Part shown: in pieces, positions 37,101 through 45,173 of the stretch
Layout: each line of letters starts with the position of its first letter
Position numbering within the stretch: the first letter of the stretch is position 1
Assembly (NCBI GenBank): GCA_963747515.1
Contig: CAVVFN010000005.1
Location: 596,373-660,372 of the forward strand
DNA: 64,000 bases
From: Mariniphaga sp963747515
GTDB lineage: Bacteria; Bacteroidota; Bacteroidia; Bacteroidales; Prolixibacteraceae
Reading direction: 5' to 3'
Translations under genes and position numbers: made by a program
Notes under the pieces: generated by a model
The model's database searches: none
What the model saw: the letters and a program-made list of their open reading frames with translations, nothing else
What the model was told of the DNA's origin: nothing

Positions 37101-39498
37101 TAACTGCAGCCATTTGGGAACAAATGAGGTTACCCTTACCGTTACCGACAACAACAACAACGTCAGTTCGGCAACTGCTGTAATAACGGTAGAGGATAAT
37201 GTGGCTCCGGTTGTAATAACCCGGAATGTAACCGTTCAGCTTGATGAAACCGGGAACGGCTCAGTAACGGCAGCAGAAGTGAACAACGGCTCCGGCGATG
37301 CCTGCGGAATTGCATCAATGGAACTGTCGCAGACGCATTTCGACTGCAGTCAGGTGGGAACAAATGAAGTTACCCTTACCGTTACCGACAACAACAACAA
37401 CGTCGGTTCGGCAACTGCTGTAATAACCGTAGAGGATCATGTGGCTCCGGTTGCTCTTGCCAGAAATGCAACCGTTCATCTGGATGAAACCGGGAACGGC
37501 TCTGTTACGGCAGCAGAAGTGAACAACGGCTCCGGCGATGCCTGCGGCATTGCTTCACTGGAACTGTCACAGACACAATTTAACTGCAGCCATGTGGGAA
37601 CAAATGAGGTTATCCTTACGGTTACCGATAACAACAGCAACGTCAGTACGGCAACTGCTGTAATTACAGTAGAGGATCATGAAGCACCGGCGGCATTGGC
37701 GCAAAATGTAACCGTTCAGCTTGATGAAACCGGAAACGGCTCAGTAACTGCCGAAGAAGTAAACAACGGTTCGTACGATGCCTGCGGCATTGCCTCACTG
37801 GAACTGTCGCAGACCGGTTTTGACTGCAGTCATGTGGGAACAAATGACGTAATCCTTACAGTTACTGACAATAACAACAATGTCAGTACAGCAACCGCTG
37901 TAGTAACCGTAGAGGATCATGCAGCACCGATTGCTCTTGCCAGAAATGTAACCGTTCAGCTGGATGAAACCGGAAACGGTTCTGTTACGGCAGCAGAAGT
38001 AAACAACGGTTCGAGCGATGCCTGCGGCATTGCCTCACTGGAACTGTCGCAGACCGATTTTGACTGCAGTCATGTGGGAACAAATGAAGTTATCCTGACG
38101 GTTACCGACAACAACGGCAACAGCAGCACAGCAACAGCAGTGGTGACAGTTGCCGACATTGAGGCTCCGGTTATCGACAGCAGGGCGCTCACGGTTTATC
38201 TCCGGAAAGACGGCACTTACAAGCTTAACCGGAACAACATTGAAACAATAACCAAAGCGGGAGAAGCAGAGGGAAGTACTACCGACAACTGCACTCCTTA
38301 TGACCAGCTGGAAATTACCGTTTTCCCCGACCGCTTTTCCTGTGAACATGAAGGAATGCATGTGCCGGTTACCATTCGGGTTACCGATGCCTCGGGAAAT
38401 ACAACTACCGGGGAAACAACAGTATGGGTAATTGATCCTTCCGCTCCCGAAGCACTTTGCAAGGATCTTACCGTGTATCTTGACACCGACGGCAATGCCG
38501 CCATCACAGCGGCCGATTTGGATGCCGGAAGCACCGATGCCTGCGGAATGGCAGACATTTGGCTCGACACCTACCGTTTCGATTGCTCAAACCTGGGGGA
38601 AAACAGCGTAACATTCTTTGCCAAAGATATCCATAACAACTGGTCATCCTGTATTTCTGCCGTTACGGTTGCCGATAACAGTGCGCCTTCTGTTCTTGCT
38701 GTTCCCGATGTTCAGGTTGAAATTGCCAAAGGAATGAACCCGACACAGGTAGATTATCCTGAACTATCGGTTGCTGACAATTGCAGTTTCACATCTGAAC
38801 TGATGGAAGGACTTGGGCCTGATGGCCTGTTTCCGTTGGGAACCACAACCGAAACCTGGAAAGTTACCGATGCAGCAGGAAACAGTACGTCAGTTTCGTT
38901 TGATGTAACGGTTACCTCGTCAAATTCAGCTCCAGCAGTTGTAAACCCTCTTTCCGACCAGTGGATAACAGGGTTACAGCACCTGAAAATTCCGGTTGGA
39001 AACGGTAAAATCTTCAGTGATGCAGATGGCGACGAACTGAAAATAGAGATGATTCCGGTCAGTCATGAAACCATCCTTCCCTGGGTTAAACTTGAAAACG
39101 ACAGCCTTTTCTTTCTTCCTGCGGCCGGCGATACCGGTTGCGTAACCGTAACCCTTCGTGCTGCCGATCCTTCGGGAGCATTTGCCAGCCATACATTCAG
39201 CGTATGTATTGAAGATGATGTCATGAATGAAGGAACACCGGATGCCCTGCACCCCGATGTTCAGGTATATCCTAATCCTGCATACGACAAAGCCATTGTT
39301 AAATTGCGGCCTGCTGCAATATACCAGGCTGAAGTAAAAATGCTGGACATGAATGGCCGGTTGGTTTTAAATAAAACCTATCCTCCCGGAGAACATCTGG
39401 AAATTGATGTTTCGGATAAAGTATCCGGATTGTATCTGTTAAATATAACCGTCGACGGAAAACAGTTTCTTCGGAAATTAATGATTAATCAGAAATAG
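34147..39498 (+). CDS. T9SS-secreted LamG/C-type-lectin/HYR-like repeat adhesin
   Basis: Secreted 1783-residue surface protein. Domains in order: signal peptide (1-22), LamG/concanavalin-like domain (about 27-205), linker, C-type lectin-like domain (about 358-501; WNTGEPNN and GTWNDL), a cadherin-like domain (about 515-620), and HYR-like repeats. A carbohydrate-binding-like segment (about 700-920) precedes five 80-residue repeats in exact register (about 939-1338), two diverged repeats (to about 1510) and further Ig-like parts. It ends with a type IX sorting domain (VYPNPAYDKAIVKL to LRKLMINQK, about 1705-1783). The domain set suggests binding to glycans or host/particle surfaces; this is inference. 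It is a single-gene unit closed by a strong terminator. Confidence 0.92.
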   Translation: MKKFLLLFSFYAFLSNFCAKAQPFMYALEFDGNNSYVEANSVSDALSGTSEMSMEVWIKYPGNLTESKFILTFHQPAGDWENVILFGIDKNGRLALNYNENAGGGNIDLFGTTSLAANEWNHLALTISGDNTAVAYINGQVELTWSIPTRPVLNGHFSIGQDFDNSVVTNDFIGQMDEVRIWNVVRTRQEIQNNMNTELLGTEPGLIAYYKMNDGNGSILADDSGNMHPGTLKGGVSWTNYPPVLQANDTSPTWYYGSAPLLLFPAFTISDTEGDPVSGMKIYFSSGHHNDQDNLHFTNQNGITGTFDKATGVLSLKGTASTAAYQTAVRSITYTNNAYGQENEDMRVLGISLDELAYSEETGHYYEYINTPLIWAEAKSAAEAKKLYGMQGYLATVTSSAENDFIYDKILADAWLGATDEAQEGKWIWACGPEAGIQFWTGNGSGSPVNGNYANWNTGEPNNSAGSYPEHYMEIFGTGNGTWNDLRAGGTRGYVIEYGGMPGDADVELLYTSATLNVGTNRPPVANPDGPYNVATGETVSGNILLNDSDADGNDLHIESLPALTQGSFVSFNLADGSFEYEAPVGWIGTILFNYTVTDGIAAASGTAAVSVTDNIPPVAVAKNISVPLDASGTASISVNDVNNGSSDNIEITGLTLDKYTFTCADFGPNTVTLTAKDAAGNESEAAAVVTVTDVLPPEIIAEESYVFETPPGACSTVADIRFFTADNCTSNGNLAFNGNTYGGFQGWKITQNGGDGWKVSNGWFTTSYFTGAKNQVIDLLAQGYDAATLDAAPAITVSENYVGSWPEYNDTYFLNIELRDAKGNRIQRYSSGNLTCSGAIKTASHTFSDYGAGVRYIFVEHGGRDNEWWAGHYGSRMKNLQVLVNAPDITPNLPVQQIAGIKLADEFPAGTTQNSYRVMDYAGNTSTAEFDVIVIDNTLPVAITQNKTLQLNGSGSASLTAAEVDNGSNDACGIASMELSQTQFNCSHLGTNEVTLTVTDNNNNVSSATAVITVEDNVAPVVITRNVTVQLDETGNGSVTAAEVNNGSGDACGIASMELSQTHFDCSQVGTNEVTLTVTDNNNNVGSATAVITVEDHVAPVALARNATVHLDETGNGSVTAAEVNNGSGDACGIASLELSQTQFNCSHVGTNEVILTVTDNNSNVSTATAVITVEDHEAPAALAQNVTVQLDETGNGSVTAEEVNNGSYDACGIASLELSQTGFDCSHVGTNDVILTVTDNNNNVSTATAVVTVEDHAAPIALARNVTVQLDETGNGSVTAAEVNNGSSDACGIASLELSQTDFDCSHVGTNEVILTVTDNNGNSSTATAVVTVADIEAPVIDSRALTVYLRKDGTYKLNRNNIETITKAGEAEGSTTDNCTPYDQLEITVFPDRFSCEHEGMHVPVTIRVTDASGNTTTGETTVWVIDPSAPEALCKDLTVYLDTDGNAAITAADLDAGSTDACGMADIWLDTYRFDCSNLGENSVTFFAKDIHNNWSSCISAVTVADNSAPSVLAVPDVQVEIAKGMNPTQVDYPELSVADNCSFTSELMEGLGPDGLFPLGTTTETWKVTDAAGNSTSVSFDVTVTSSNSAPAVVNPLSDQWITGLQHLKIPVGNGKIFSDADGDELKIEMIPVSHETILPWVKLENDSLFFLPAAGDTGCVTVTLRAADPSGAFASHTFSVCIEDDVMNEGTPDALHPDVQVYPNPAYDKAIVKLRPAAIYQAEVKMLDMNGRLVLNKTYPPGEHLEIDVSDKVSGLYLLNITVDGKQFLRKLMINQK
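36961..38160 (+). repeat. Five tandem 240-bp repeats inside the adhesin gene
   Basis: Units begin at 36961, 37201, 37441, 37681 and 37921, all exactly 240 bp (80 codons). Each encodes a strand-rich block with the constant cores GNGSVTAAEVNNGS, DACGIAS and DCSHVGTNEV. A less similar unit lies before (about 36000) and two after (38161 and about 38430). High DNA identity makes unit gain or loss by recombination likely. Confidence 0.95.
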
Positions 39499-39505
39499 CA
39501 ATTAA

Positions 39506-39532
39506 AAAGAGGCGCCCGAAAGGCGCCTCTTT
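39506..39532 (+). terminator. Terminator after the T9SS adhesin
   Basis: AAAGAGGCGCC (39506-39516) pairs with GGCGCCTCTTT (39522-39532) around a CGAAA loop, 8 bases after the stop codon. Confidence 0.9.
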
Positions 39533-39599
39533 AACTTTAACCTAAACCATCGCGAAACAAAATCCCTATTCTTATGTAATTGTCAGTTTCAGCAAAAGA

Positions 39600-40484
39600 T
39601 CATTCAACTGCCGGTGCTTCCTCCAATGCAAAATTTTGTTCGGTTGTTGCACCCGCTTCAACGGTAATTTCAGCTTCGGCTGTAAATTCATCAACCTCCA
39701 GAACCAGCCTGTAATTCCCCGGAAGCACACCAATAATGGAATAAAAACCTTCCTCCGATGTAACGGCAGAGGCAACTTCTTCTTCACCATCAAACAATAT
39801 GATGGAAGCACCCATTACGGCATTGCCGTCCTGATCGGCTACCACACCGGAAATCTCCCCAGTTCCTGTTTCAACATTTGCAACTGCCCGCACTACGGGT
39901 TTAAAAATAAAACCCACCACATTCTTTGAATTTCCCTGCATCACAAACGACCGGCTTAAATCGAAATCCACCAGCACTTCAACCTGGGTTCCTTCCGTCA
40001 CATCGAGTGCCGGTTCCAGTTTGATTTTAAGGCCGCTGGCATCACCGCCCGGTACTTTCAGATTAAAACCGGTACCATCCGTTAAAAGGATATCTGCATC
40101 CGCCACATGCAACCGGATTTCGGAATAGGCACCGGCAGGAACTTCCATTTCTGCCATCACCTCTGTAAGACCATTCCTCAGTTCCAACAGATTAAAGGTG
40201 GCCTGTTCTTCCATTTCCACCACGATTGCATCATCACTTTCCGATTCTTCCGGTTCCGCCTCTTCTGAAGGATATTTAAGCAACTTGATCCAGTCGATGG
40301 TAACGTTGGCTTCTGCAACCAAATCTACCGGAAAAGGGGCATCGGTAATTTTAAATACCACGGTACCGTTTCCCGGGGAGTCCACTCCCATTTCTTTTTC
40401 GGAAAGATCGCTGCAACTCAGCAAAAAACCTGTCAGCACAACGATTGCTGTTGTAAAAATTTTAAATTTCAAAGATTTACTCAT
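39600..40484 (-). CDS. DUF4382 lipoprotein with carboxypeptidase-regulatory-like domain
   Basis: The start at 40484 gives MSKSLKFKIFTTAIVVLTGF and a lipobox LLSC near residue 24. The DUF4382 domain follows (about 40-210; ITDAPFPVDLVAEANVTIDWI is typical), with an acidic insertion rich in Glu/Asp near 73-90. A carboxypeptidase-regulatory-like beta domain (GEISGVVADQDGNAVMGASI, about 207-290) closes the protein. It is the last gene after sigma factor, receptor and FecR on the minus strand, 16 bases from fecR, so it may be a surface component of the same signalling unit. Ligand unknown. Confidence 0.85.
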   Translation of the reverse strand: MSKSLKFKIFTTAIVVLTGFLLSCSDLSEKEMGVDSPGNGTVVFKITDAPFPVDLVAEANVTIDWIKLLKYPSEEAEPEESESDDAIVVEMEEQATFNLLELRNGLTEVMAEMEVPAGAYSEIRLHVADADILLTDGTGFNLKVPGGDASGLKIKLEPALDVTEGTQVEVLVDFDLSRSFVMQGNSKNVVGFIFKPVVRAVANVETGTGEISGVVADQDGNAVMGASIILFDGEEEVASAVTSEEGFYSIIGVLPGNYRLVLEVDEFTAEAEITVEAGATTEQNFALEEAPAVE

Positions 40485-40500
40485 AATGGAATTTTTAATT

Positions 40501-41334
40501 TTAATAAATAGTAATTCTGTATTTGTCTTTAAAAGCGTAATCGATTTGTAACGGCTCACACACTATCTGAAGTGCATTCTCCAGGCTTCCGGTCAGGATT
40601 GAACCCGAGAAACGTTTTTCGGCAGGTACCTTCAGCTGAACAGTTACATCAAAAAACTGTTCAATCTCCCGCATTACTTCGTGTAGCGCAACGTTCTGAA
40701 ACTTTTTATTGAACTTTGCAAACGCAGGATATCCCTTTTCATTTACAACAGTTTCTTTTTCCGCATCCTTTCCCTTGCCTGTTAAGCGGGTTCCGGCTTC
40801 AAGCACCCAGGCGTTATCGTTAAACCGGGTTTTAACCTTCCCCTCATAACACTGCACCGTGAACCGGCTGCCGGCTTCATTTACCAAAAACCGGGTACCC
40901 AGAACTTCCACTTCACCCCTGTTGGTTTTCACCACGAACCCCGATCCTTTTTCCACTTCAAAATAAGCTTCTCCGGTTAAGCTCACATTTCTGTTCCGGA
41001 AATGTTTCCGGTAAGTAAGTGCGCTGCCGTTGTGCAATACCACCCGGGAGGCATCAGGCAAACGAAATGCAAGGGTATCGCCACCCGAAGAATGAACAGT
41101 TTCGGTTGCTGTGAACAACCAGATTGCAATGAGAACGGCAGCAGTGGCGGCAATGGATGCAGCCCTCAGATACGGGGAAATTTTCCTGACGGGTTTTTCC
41201 TCTTTCTGCTCAATTTCTTCCAAAAGCCTCGCCAACACTTCCTCTTTTTTATACCGGGTGTTTATTTTATAGCTTCTTAGAAGCTGTTCCGCTTCCGGAG
41301 AAATGGCCTGCTCTTTATGTTTTTTGTCTTTCAT
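40501..41334 (-). CDS. FecR-family anti-sigma factor
   Basis: Single-span inner-membrane regulator, 277 residues. The cytoplasmic N-terminus (1-55) would hold the sigma factor, one hydrophobic helix lies at about 58-74, and the periplasmic FecR domain follows (FRLPDASRVVLHNGSALTY, about 88-106; LTGEAYFEVEKG; VLGTRFLV). A C-terminal DUF4974-type domain (FQNVALHEVMREIEQFFDV, about 212-230) resembles an STN fold that can meet the receptor's own STN domain. It sits after the receptor gene rather than between sigma factor and receptor, an order different from the usual one. Confidence 0.93.
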   Translation of the reverse strand: MKDKKHKEQAISPEAEQLLRSYKINTRYKKEEVLARLLEEIEQKEEKPVRKISPYLRAASIAATAAVLIAIWLFTATETVHSSGGDTLAFRLPDASRVVLHNGSALTYRKHFRNRNVSLTGEAYFEVEKGSGFVVKTNRGEVEVLGTRFLVNEAGSRFTVQCYEGKVKTRFNDNAWVLEAGTRLTGKGKDAEKETVVNEKGYPAFAKFNKKFQNVALHEVMREIEQFFDVTVQLKVPAEKRFSGSILTGSLENALQIVCEPLQIDYAFKDKYRITIY

Positions 41335-41428
41335 TACCTGTTACAACTGCTATTGTCAGCAACACCCTATATATCCACAGGGAAAGAAATACCCTACCTG
41401 AACGTAAAAAAAAAGGAAAACAACCCAT

Positions 41429-44119
41429 TCAGAATTTAACATTCATAAAAAATACAGGTGTTATGCCCAGGGCTGAGATATCGGAACGAACGGTCATGGA
41501 ACCGGTATCGGAAGAAAAGCGCAGGTAATTTACTTCAACAACATTCTGCCGGTTAAAAACATTAAGCAAAGAAGCACCGGTGCTCAGGGAAAAAAACGCA
41601 TTTACAAAAGATTTTACAACAGCAACATTCATCTGCGAAAGCTTTCCCGACCGGGTAAATCCGTCAACCTGCCGGTCGGGAATATACCGGTATACCGGCA
41701 AACCGGTGGCATACTGCCAGCTGCCCGTAACCGTCCATTTTCTCCACCTTATCATTTCCGTCAGTTTCAGCCTTTGAGTCCGGTCGTTGTATCCCGGAAA
41801 CCAGTTGCCCCCAAAGAATCCGTTCATTTTCTCCTCTGCCAGCGACAGGGAATATCCTGCCATGTGGTTAAAGATGAAATGCTTCTTCTGCAAAAACAGG
41901 TCGATTCCCCTGCGCCGTTCTTTGCTTTCCCTGAGCATGTACGACACCACCTGATCCTCATCCTGACGGTTGTATTCTGCAAAAAGATTCATTTTCCCCT
42001 GTGCATTTTTATGGTAAGCTTCCAGGTCGGCATACCACCCGTTTTTTTCCAGCTTACCTCCCAAAATGTAATGCGATCCGGAAACTACCCCCGCCCCGCG
42101 GGCATCGGGCAGATACCAGATGCGGCTGTAATGGCCTTCGCTGTCGAAGCGCCTGATTCCCGATAAAAACTGATAATACATCCCGCTTAAAAAATACAAT
42201 TTCAAATCTTTATCAGGCAGGAATTCAATTCCACCCCGGGGCTGCCAGTACATTTTTGAATTACCTGCATGAAAGCTCCCGCGTATCCCCCATCTGAACC
42301 GAAGGGATTGCACAGGCTCAATAACCTGCTGAACAAAAACATTCAAAAGGGACAACTTATTGCTGCTGGAGATGGAATCCACCTGCAGCACATCGTACAA
42401 CCGGCTGGCAAGGAAATCGTAGGCATACCTGTTGGCAGTCAGGCCGGTACCGGCATCGCTTGTAACTATCCCCTTTTTGAATTGTGACCTCCACGAAATC
42501 CTGAATTCATTTACCCGGTTAAATCCGTTGTCGAAATCATAGGTTTCGCGCAGGTAGGTGTTTTCACGTGTTTTGGCAATCCCCTTTCCTTTGCCCTGTC
42601 CCTTGCCCGGATTTTCAATGATTTCGGTAATTGTCTGCAATTCCCCTGTTTCATCGGTTGTCTTTTTTTCAAGCGATGCATAACCCGATGAAAAGGCATG
42701 AAACCATCGGGGGTCCGACTGCCAGTTCATGTTGAAGCTGAATCCGGCGCTTTGGCTTTTTAAGCGCTCATTCCTGTAAAAATCCTGTGTTTGAAGCAAT
42801 TCAAAATCGCGGCTTTGATCATCGGTGCCATAAAGAACATTGATATCGGCATTAAAATTTTCAGCCGGATGAAAACTCACTTTTGCATTTACATCCTGAA
42901 ATTTAACGACGGGAATGATGGTGGAGGTAACCTGATTTTCTTCTGAAGAAATCACATCATCGATTAGCCGGAAATAGAGAAAATTTTGCCAGCTGTCGAT
43001 AAACGAGCGGCGCCAGGCAGCGGTAACTGAAAATTTATCGGTAACCGGCAGGCTGGCAAGGACATTGGTGTTCAATAAGTTTGCCGACACGTCGAGATAA
43101 GGCGTGTTGTTTTTTCCTGATTTTCCGGTAAGTTCAATCAGGCCCGCCACCCGCCCGCCGTAAGTAACATCAAATCCGCCGCGCGATACAAATGCCTGTT
43201 GAACAAATTTCGCATTAAGCACACTCATGTTGCCCAGAAGATGGCTGGTTTCCAAAACCGGAATTCCATCGAACAGCACCAGGTTATCGGTGGGTTCACT
43301 CCCCCTGACGGAAAGCCCCGATAAACCTCCCTGAAAAAATTCAATTCCCGGAATCAGCAAAAGGGCATTTCCCAAATCGTCGCTTGCAATACGTGGAAGG
43401 GCAGACGCCTTTAACGGATTAAAGGCAATTTTTTCGGGCCGGGGCGATGCCTGCAGAACATCCTTTTCGTAGTGCACCACCTTAACCGGATCCACCATCA
43501 CTGACGAAGGGATCAACGAAAAAACGACCGGATCGGCTACGGAAACCACCGTATCCAGCCGCCGGTATCCCAGATGACTTACAAGAACCCGCACCGAATC
43601 CGCTTCCGGAACCGGAAAATTAAAGTATCCAAGTTCGTTGGTCATGCCTCCCCTGTTTTCATCTGCAGCAAGGTTGCAGAAAATAAGGTTCTCCCCTGTT
43701 TGCCTGTCGTGTACATATCCCCGTACGGTTGAAACCGGAGGTTTCTTAACTGCTTCCTTTTGTATGCCCGACGATTTTTGCAGCATAAGCAACCAGGTAC
43801 CCTCTACCTGCTTTGAATCAATCCGGTAGTGATCGCTGAGGTATTCCAGGAAATGTTCTGCCGTTACCTGGCTGAAGGAAAAAGCGACCTGAATTTCCTT
43901 AAAGGATACCGCATCGTAGGCAAACCGGATACCGCTTACATCCGAAATTTCCTGTAAAACATCGGAAAGGGGTTTGCCTTCAGCCGAAACCGAAATCAGT
44001 TGTTGTGCTTTTACAGGAATAAAAATGAGCATACTGCCAATGAGAATCGCGGCATGCAGGAAAAAACCCATTTTCCTGTTTAGCTTCCAACTGATGCAAT
44101 ATCTCCGTTCCGCCCCCAT
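41429..44119 (-). CDS. TonB-dependent receptor with N-terminal STN signalling domain
   Basis: Outer-membrane receptor of 896 residues that can both import a ligand and signal inward. The signal peptide ends near residue 38 (VKAQ). An STN domain follows (VSAEGKPLSDVLQEISDVSG, about 44-63, to 112), then a carboxypeptidase-regulatory-like domain (VRGYVHDRQTGENLIF, about 130-145), a plug (DDLGNALLLIPGIEFFQGGLSGLSVRGS, about 243-270) and a barrel ending in an aromatic residue (MNVKF). It lies 3 bases after the sigma gene and 95 before fecR. The STN domain indicates FecA-like control of the neighbouring sigma/anti-sigma pair. Confidence 0.93.
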   Translation of the reverse strand: MGAERRYCISWKLNRKMGFFLHAAILIGSMLIFIPVKAQQLISVSAEGKPLSDVLQEISDVSGIRFAYDAVSFKEIQVAFSFSQVTAEHFLEYLSDHYRIDSKQVEGTWLLMLQKSSGIQKEAVKKPPVSTVRGYVHDRQTGENLIFCNLAADENRGGMTNELGYFNFPVPEADSVRVLVSHLGYRRLDTVVSVADPVVFSLIPSSVMVDPVKVVHYEKDVLQASPRPEKIAFNPLKASALPRIASDDLGNALLLIPGIEFFQGGLSGLSVRGSEPTDNLVLFDGIPVLETSHLLGNMSVLNAKFVQQAFVSRGGFDVTYGGRVAGLIELTGKSGKNNTPYLDVSANLLNTNVLASLPVTDKFSVTAAWRRSFIDSWQNFLYFRLIDDVISSEENQVTSTIIPVVKFQDVNAKVSFHPAENFNADINVLYGTDDQSRDFELLQTQDFYRNERLKSQSAGFSFNMNWQSDPRWFHAFSSGYASLEKKTTDETGELQTITEIIENPGKGQGKGKGIAKTRENTYLRETYDFDNGFNRVNEFRISWRSQFKKGIVTSDAGTGLTANRYAYDFLASRLYDVLQVDSISSSNKLSLLNVFVQQVIEPVQSLRFRWGIRGSFHAGNSKMYWQPRGGIEFLPDKDLKLYFLSGMYYQFLSGIRRFDSEGHYSRIWYLPDARGAGVVSGSHYILGGKLEKNGWYADLEAYHKNAQGKMNLFAEYNRQDEDQVVSYMLRESKERRRGIDLFLQKKHFIFNHMAGYSLSLAEEKMNGFFGGNWFPGYNDRTQRLKLTEMIRWRKWTVTGSWQYATGLPVYRYIPDRQVDGFTRSGKLSQMNVAVVKSFVNAFFSLSTGASLLNVFNRQNVVEVNYLRFSSDTGSMTVRSDISALGITPVFFMNVKF

Positions 44120-44121
44120 GG

Positions 44122-44628
44122 TTAAATTTTAGTTCCCAGTTTTTCCCTCAGTATGGAAAGCGCCTTGCTCATCTGCTTTTCAACAGCTTTTACACTTACC
44201 CCCAAAGCCCCGGCAATGTCCCGGTAACTCAGGCCATCCATCCGGTTCATTAAAAAAACCACCCGGCATCTTTCAGGAAGTCCGGCAAGCGATTCCTGCA
44301 GTTTCCGGTCAAACTCCTTCATCTCCAGAAGGTATTCCGGGGAACGGGTATCGGTCCTTTCAAACATCGATGAACGAAATTTCAGGTCGTAATTTTGCCG
44401 CCGGATATTTTTTAAAAAACAATTCCTGGCAATGGTAAAAAGGTAGGGGCGCAAGGTATCCTCTTTTACTTTGCGGCGTTTATCCCACAACTGCAAAAAA
44501 ACATCCTGTGTTAAATCCTCCGACAATGCAGCATCGCCCGACAGATAAAACAGGTAATTCAGAACATACCGGTAATTCTGATCAAAAACCTTTTGAAACC
44601 AACTTTTCCCGTTTTTTTCAGCGTCCAT
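44122..44628 (-). CDS. ECF-type RNA polymerase sigma-70 factor
   Basis: Extracytoplasmic-function sigma factor of 168 residues. Region 2 covers about residues 15-75 (YLSGDAALSEDLTQDVFLQLWDKR is the conserved 2.2-2.4 part). Region 4 covers about 110-165, with the helix-turn-helix GLSYRDIAGALGVSVKAVEKQMSKAL. No extra domains are present. As first gene of the unit it probably autoregulates, and would be held by the FecR protein until the receptor signals. A TAnnTTTG-type element stands just upstream, suggesting basal transcription by the housekeeping sigma factor. Confidence 0.95.
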   Translation of the reverse strand: MDAEKNGKSWFQKVFDQNYRYVLNYLFYLSGDAALSEDLTQDVFLQLWDKRRKVKEDTLRPYLFTIARNCFLKNIRRQNYDLKFRSSMFERTDTRSPEYLLEMKEFDRKLQESLAGLPERCRVVFLMNRMDGLSYRDIAGALGVSVKAVEKQMSKALSILREKLGTKI

Positions 44629-44653
44629 TCATCAGGCAAAGTAATTTATACCC

Positions 44654-44661
44654 CAAATCTA
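44654..44661 (-). promoter_or_regulatory. Putative -7 element of the sigma-factor operon
   Basis: Reads TAGATTTG on the minus strand, matching TAnnTTTG, 26 bases before the sigma-factor ATG at 44628. Confidence 0.45.
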
Positions 44662-44971
44662 AAATAAAAATCCAATAGTTCATGCCAATCCCGTTATGTC
44701 TTCTATCTGACTGAGAAACCAAATATCGTGATGTAGTTCATCTTAACTGTTGCCCGAATATTGAAACTGGATTGGAAAAAGCCCAATTGCGTTTTACCCG
44801 GCTTTTCACCAGGGTTATTAAATGATTGGCAAGCATTAACTCAAAAGCAGACATTCCGGATGGTATTGAAAAGTACCGCCGGATTGATACTATTTTTTAC
44901 CCTACGAGAATGAGTCTTAATATAGTAAATTCTATATATAAATATAGTCCAAAGTTAGTCATAAGCTATCT

Positions 44972-45015
44972 TTAGACTAGCTTTATACTAGCTTTATACT
45001 AACTTTGAACTAACT
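44972..45015. repeat. Four 11-bp tandem repeats with a flanking inverted copy
   Basis: Consecutive 11-mers TTAGACTAGCT, TTATACTAGCT, TTATACTAACT and TTGAACTAACT, followed by TTGG. A reverse copy, CCAAAGTTAGT (44949-44959), mirrors ACTAACTTTGG (45009-45019). The rest of the 545-base gap between the sigma gene and the efflux operon (44662-45173) shows nothing else recognisable. An 11-bp period is close to one helical turn, so a protein-binding array is conceivable. Confidence 0.85.
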
Positions 45016-45173
45016 TTGGTAGCTCGCAGGAAGTTCCTGGAGAGGCATCAGTTAATTACGGACAAGGCCGGCGCATTACAAGAATGCCAATACGATTGTA
45101 CAGCAGACAACGAGGATGAAAATGAAGCTGACAATTGAGAATTGAGGTTAACGGAAACTATTGTATTATCAGG

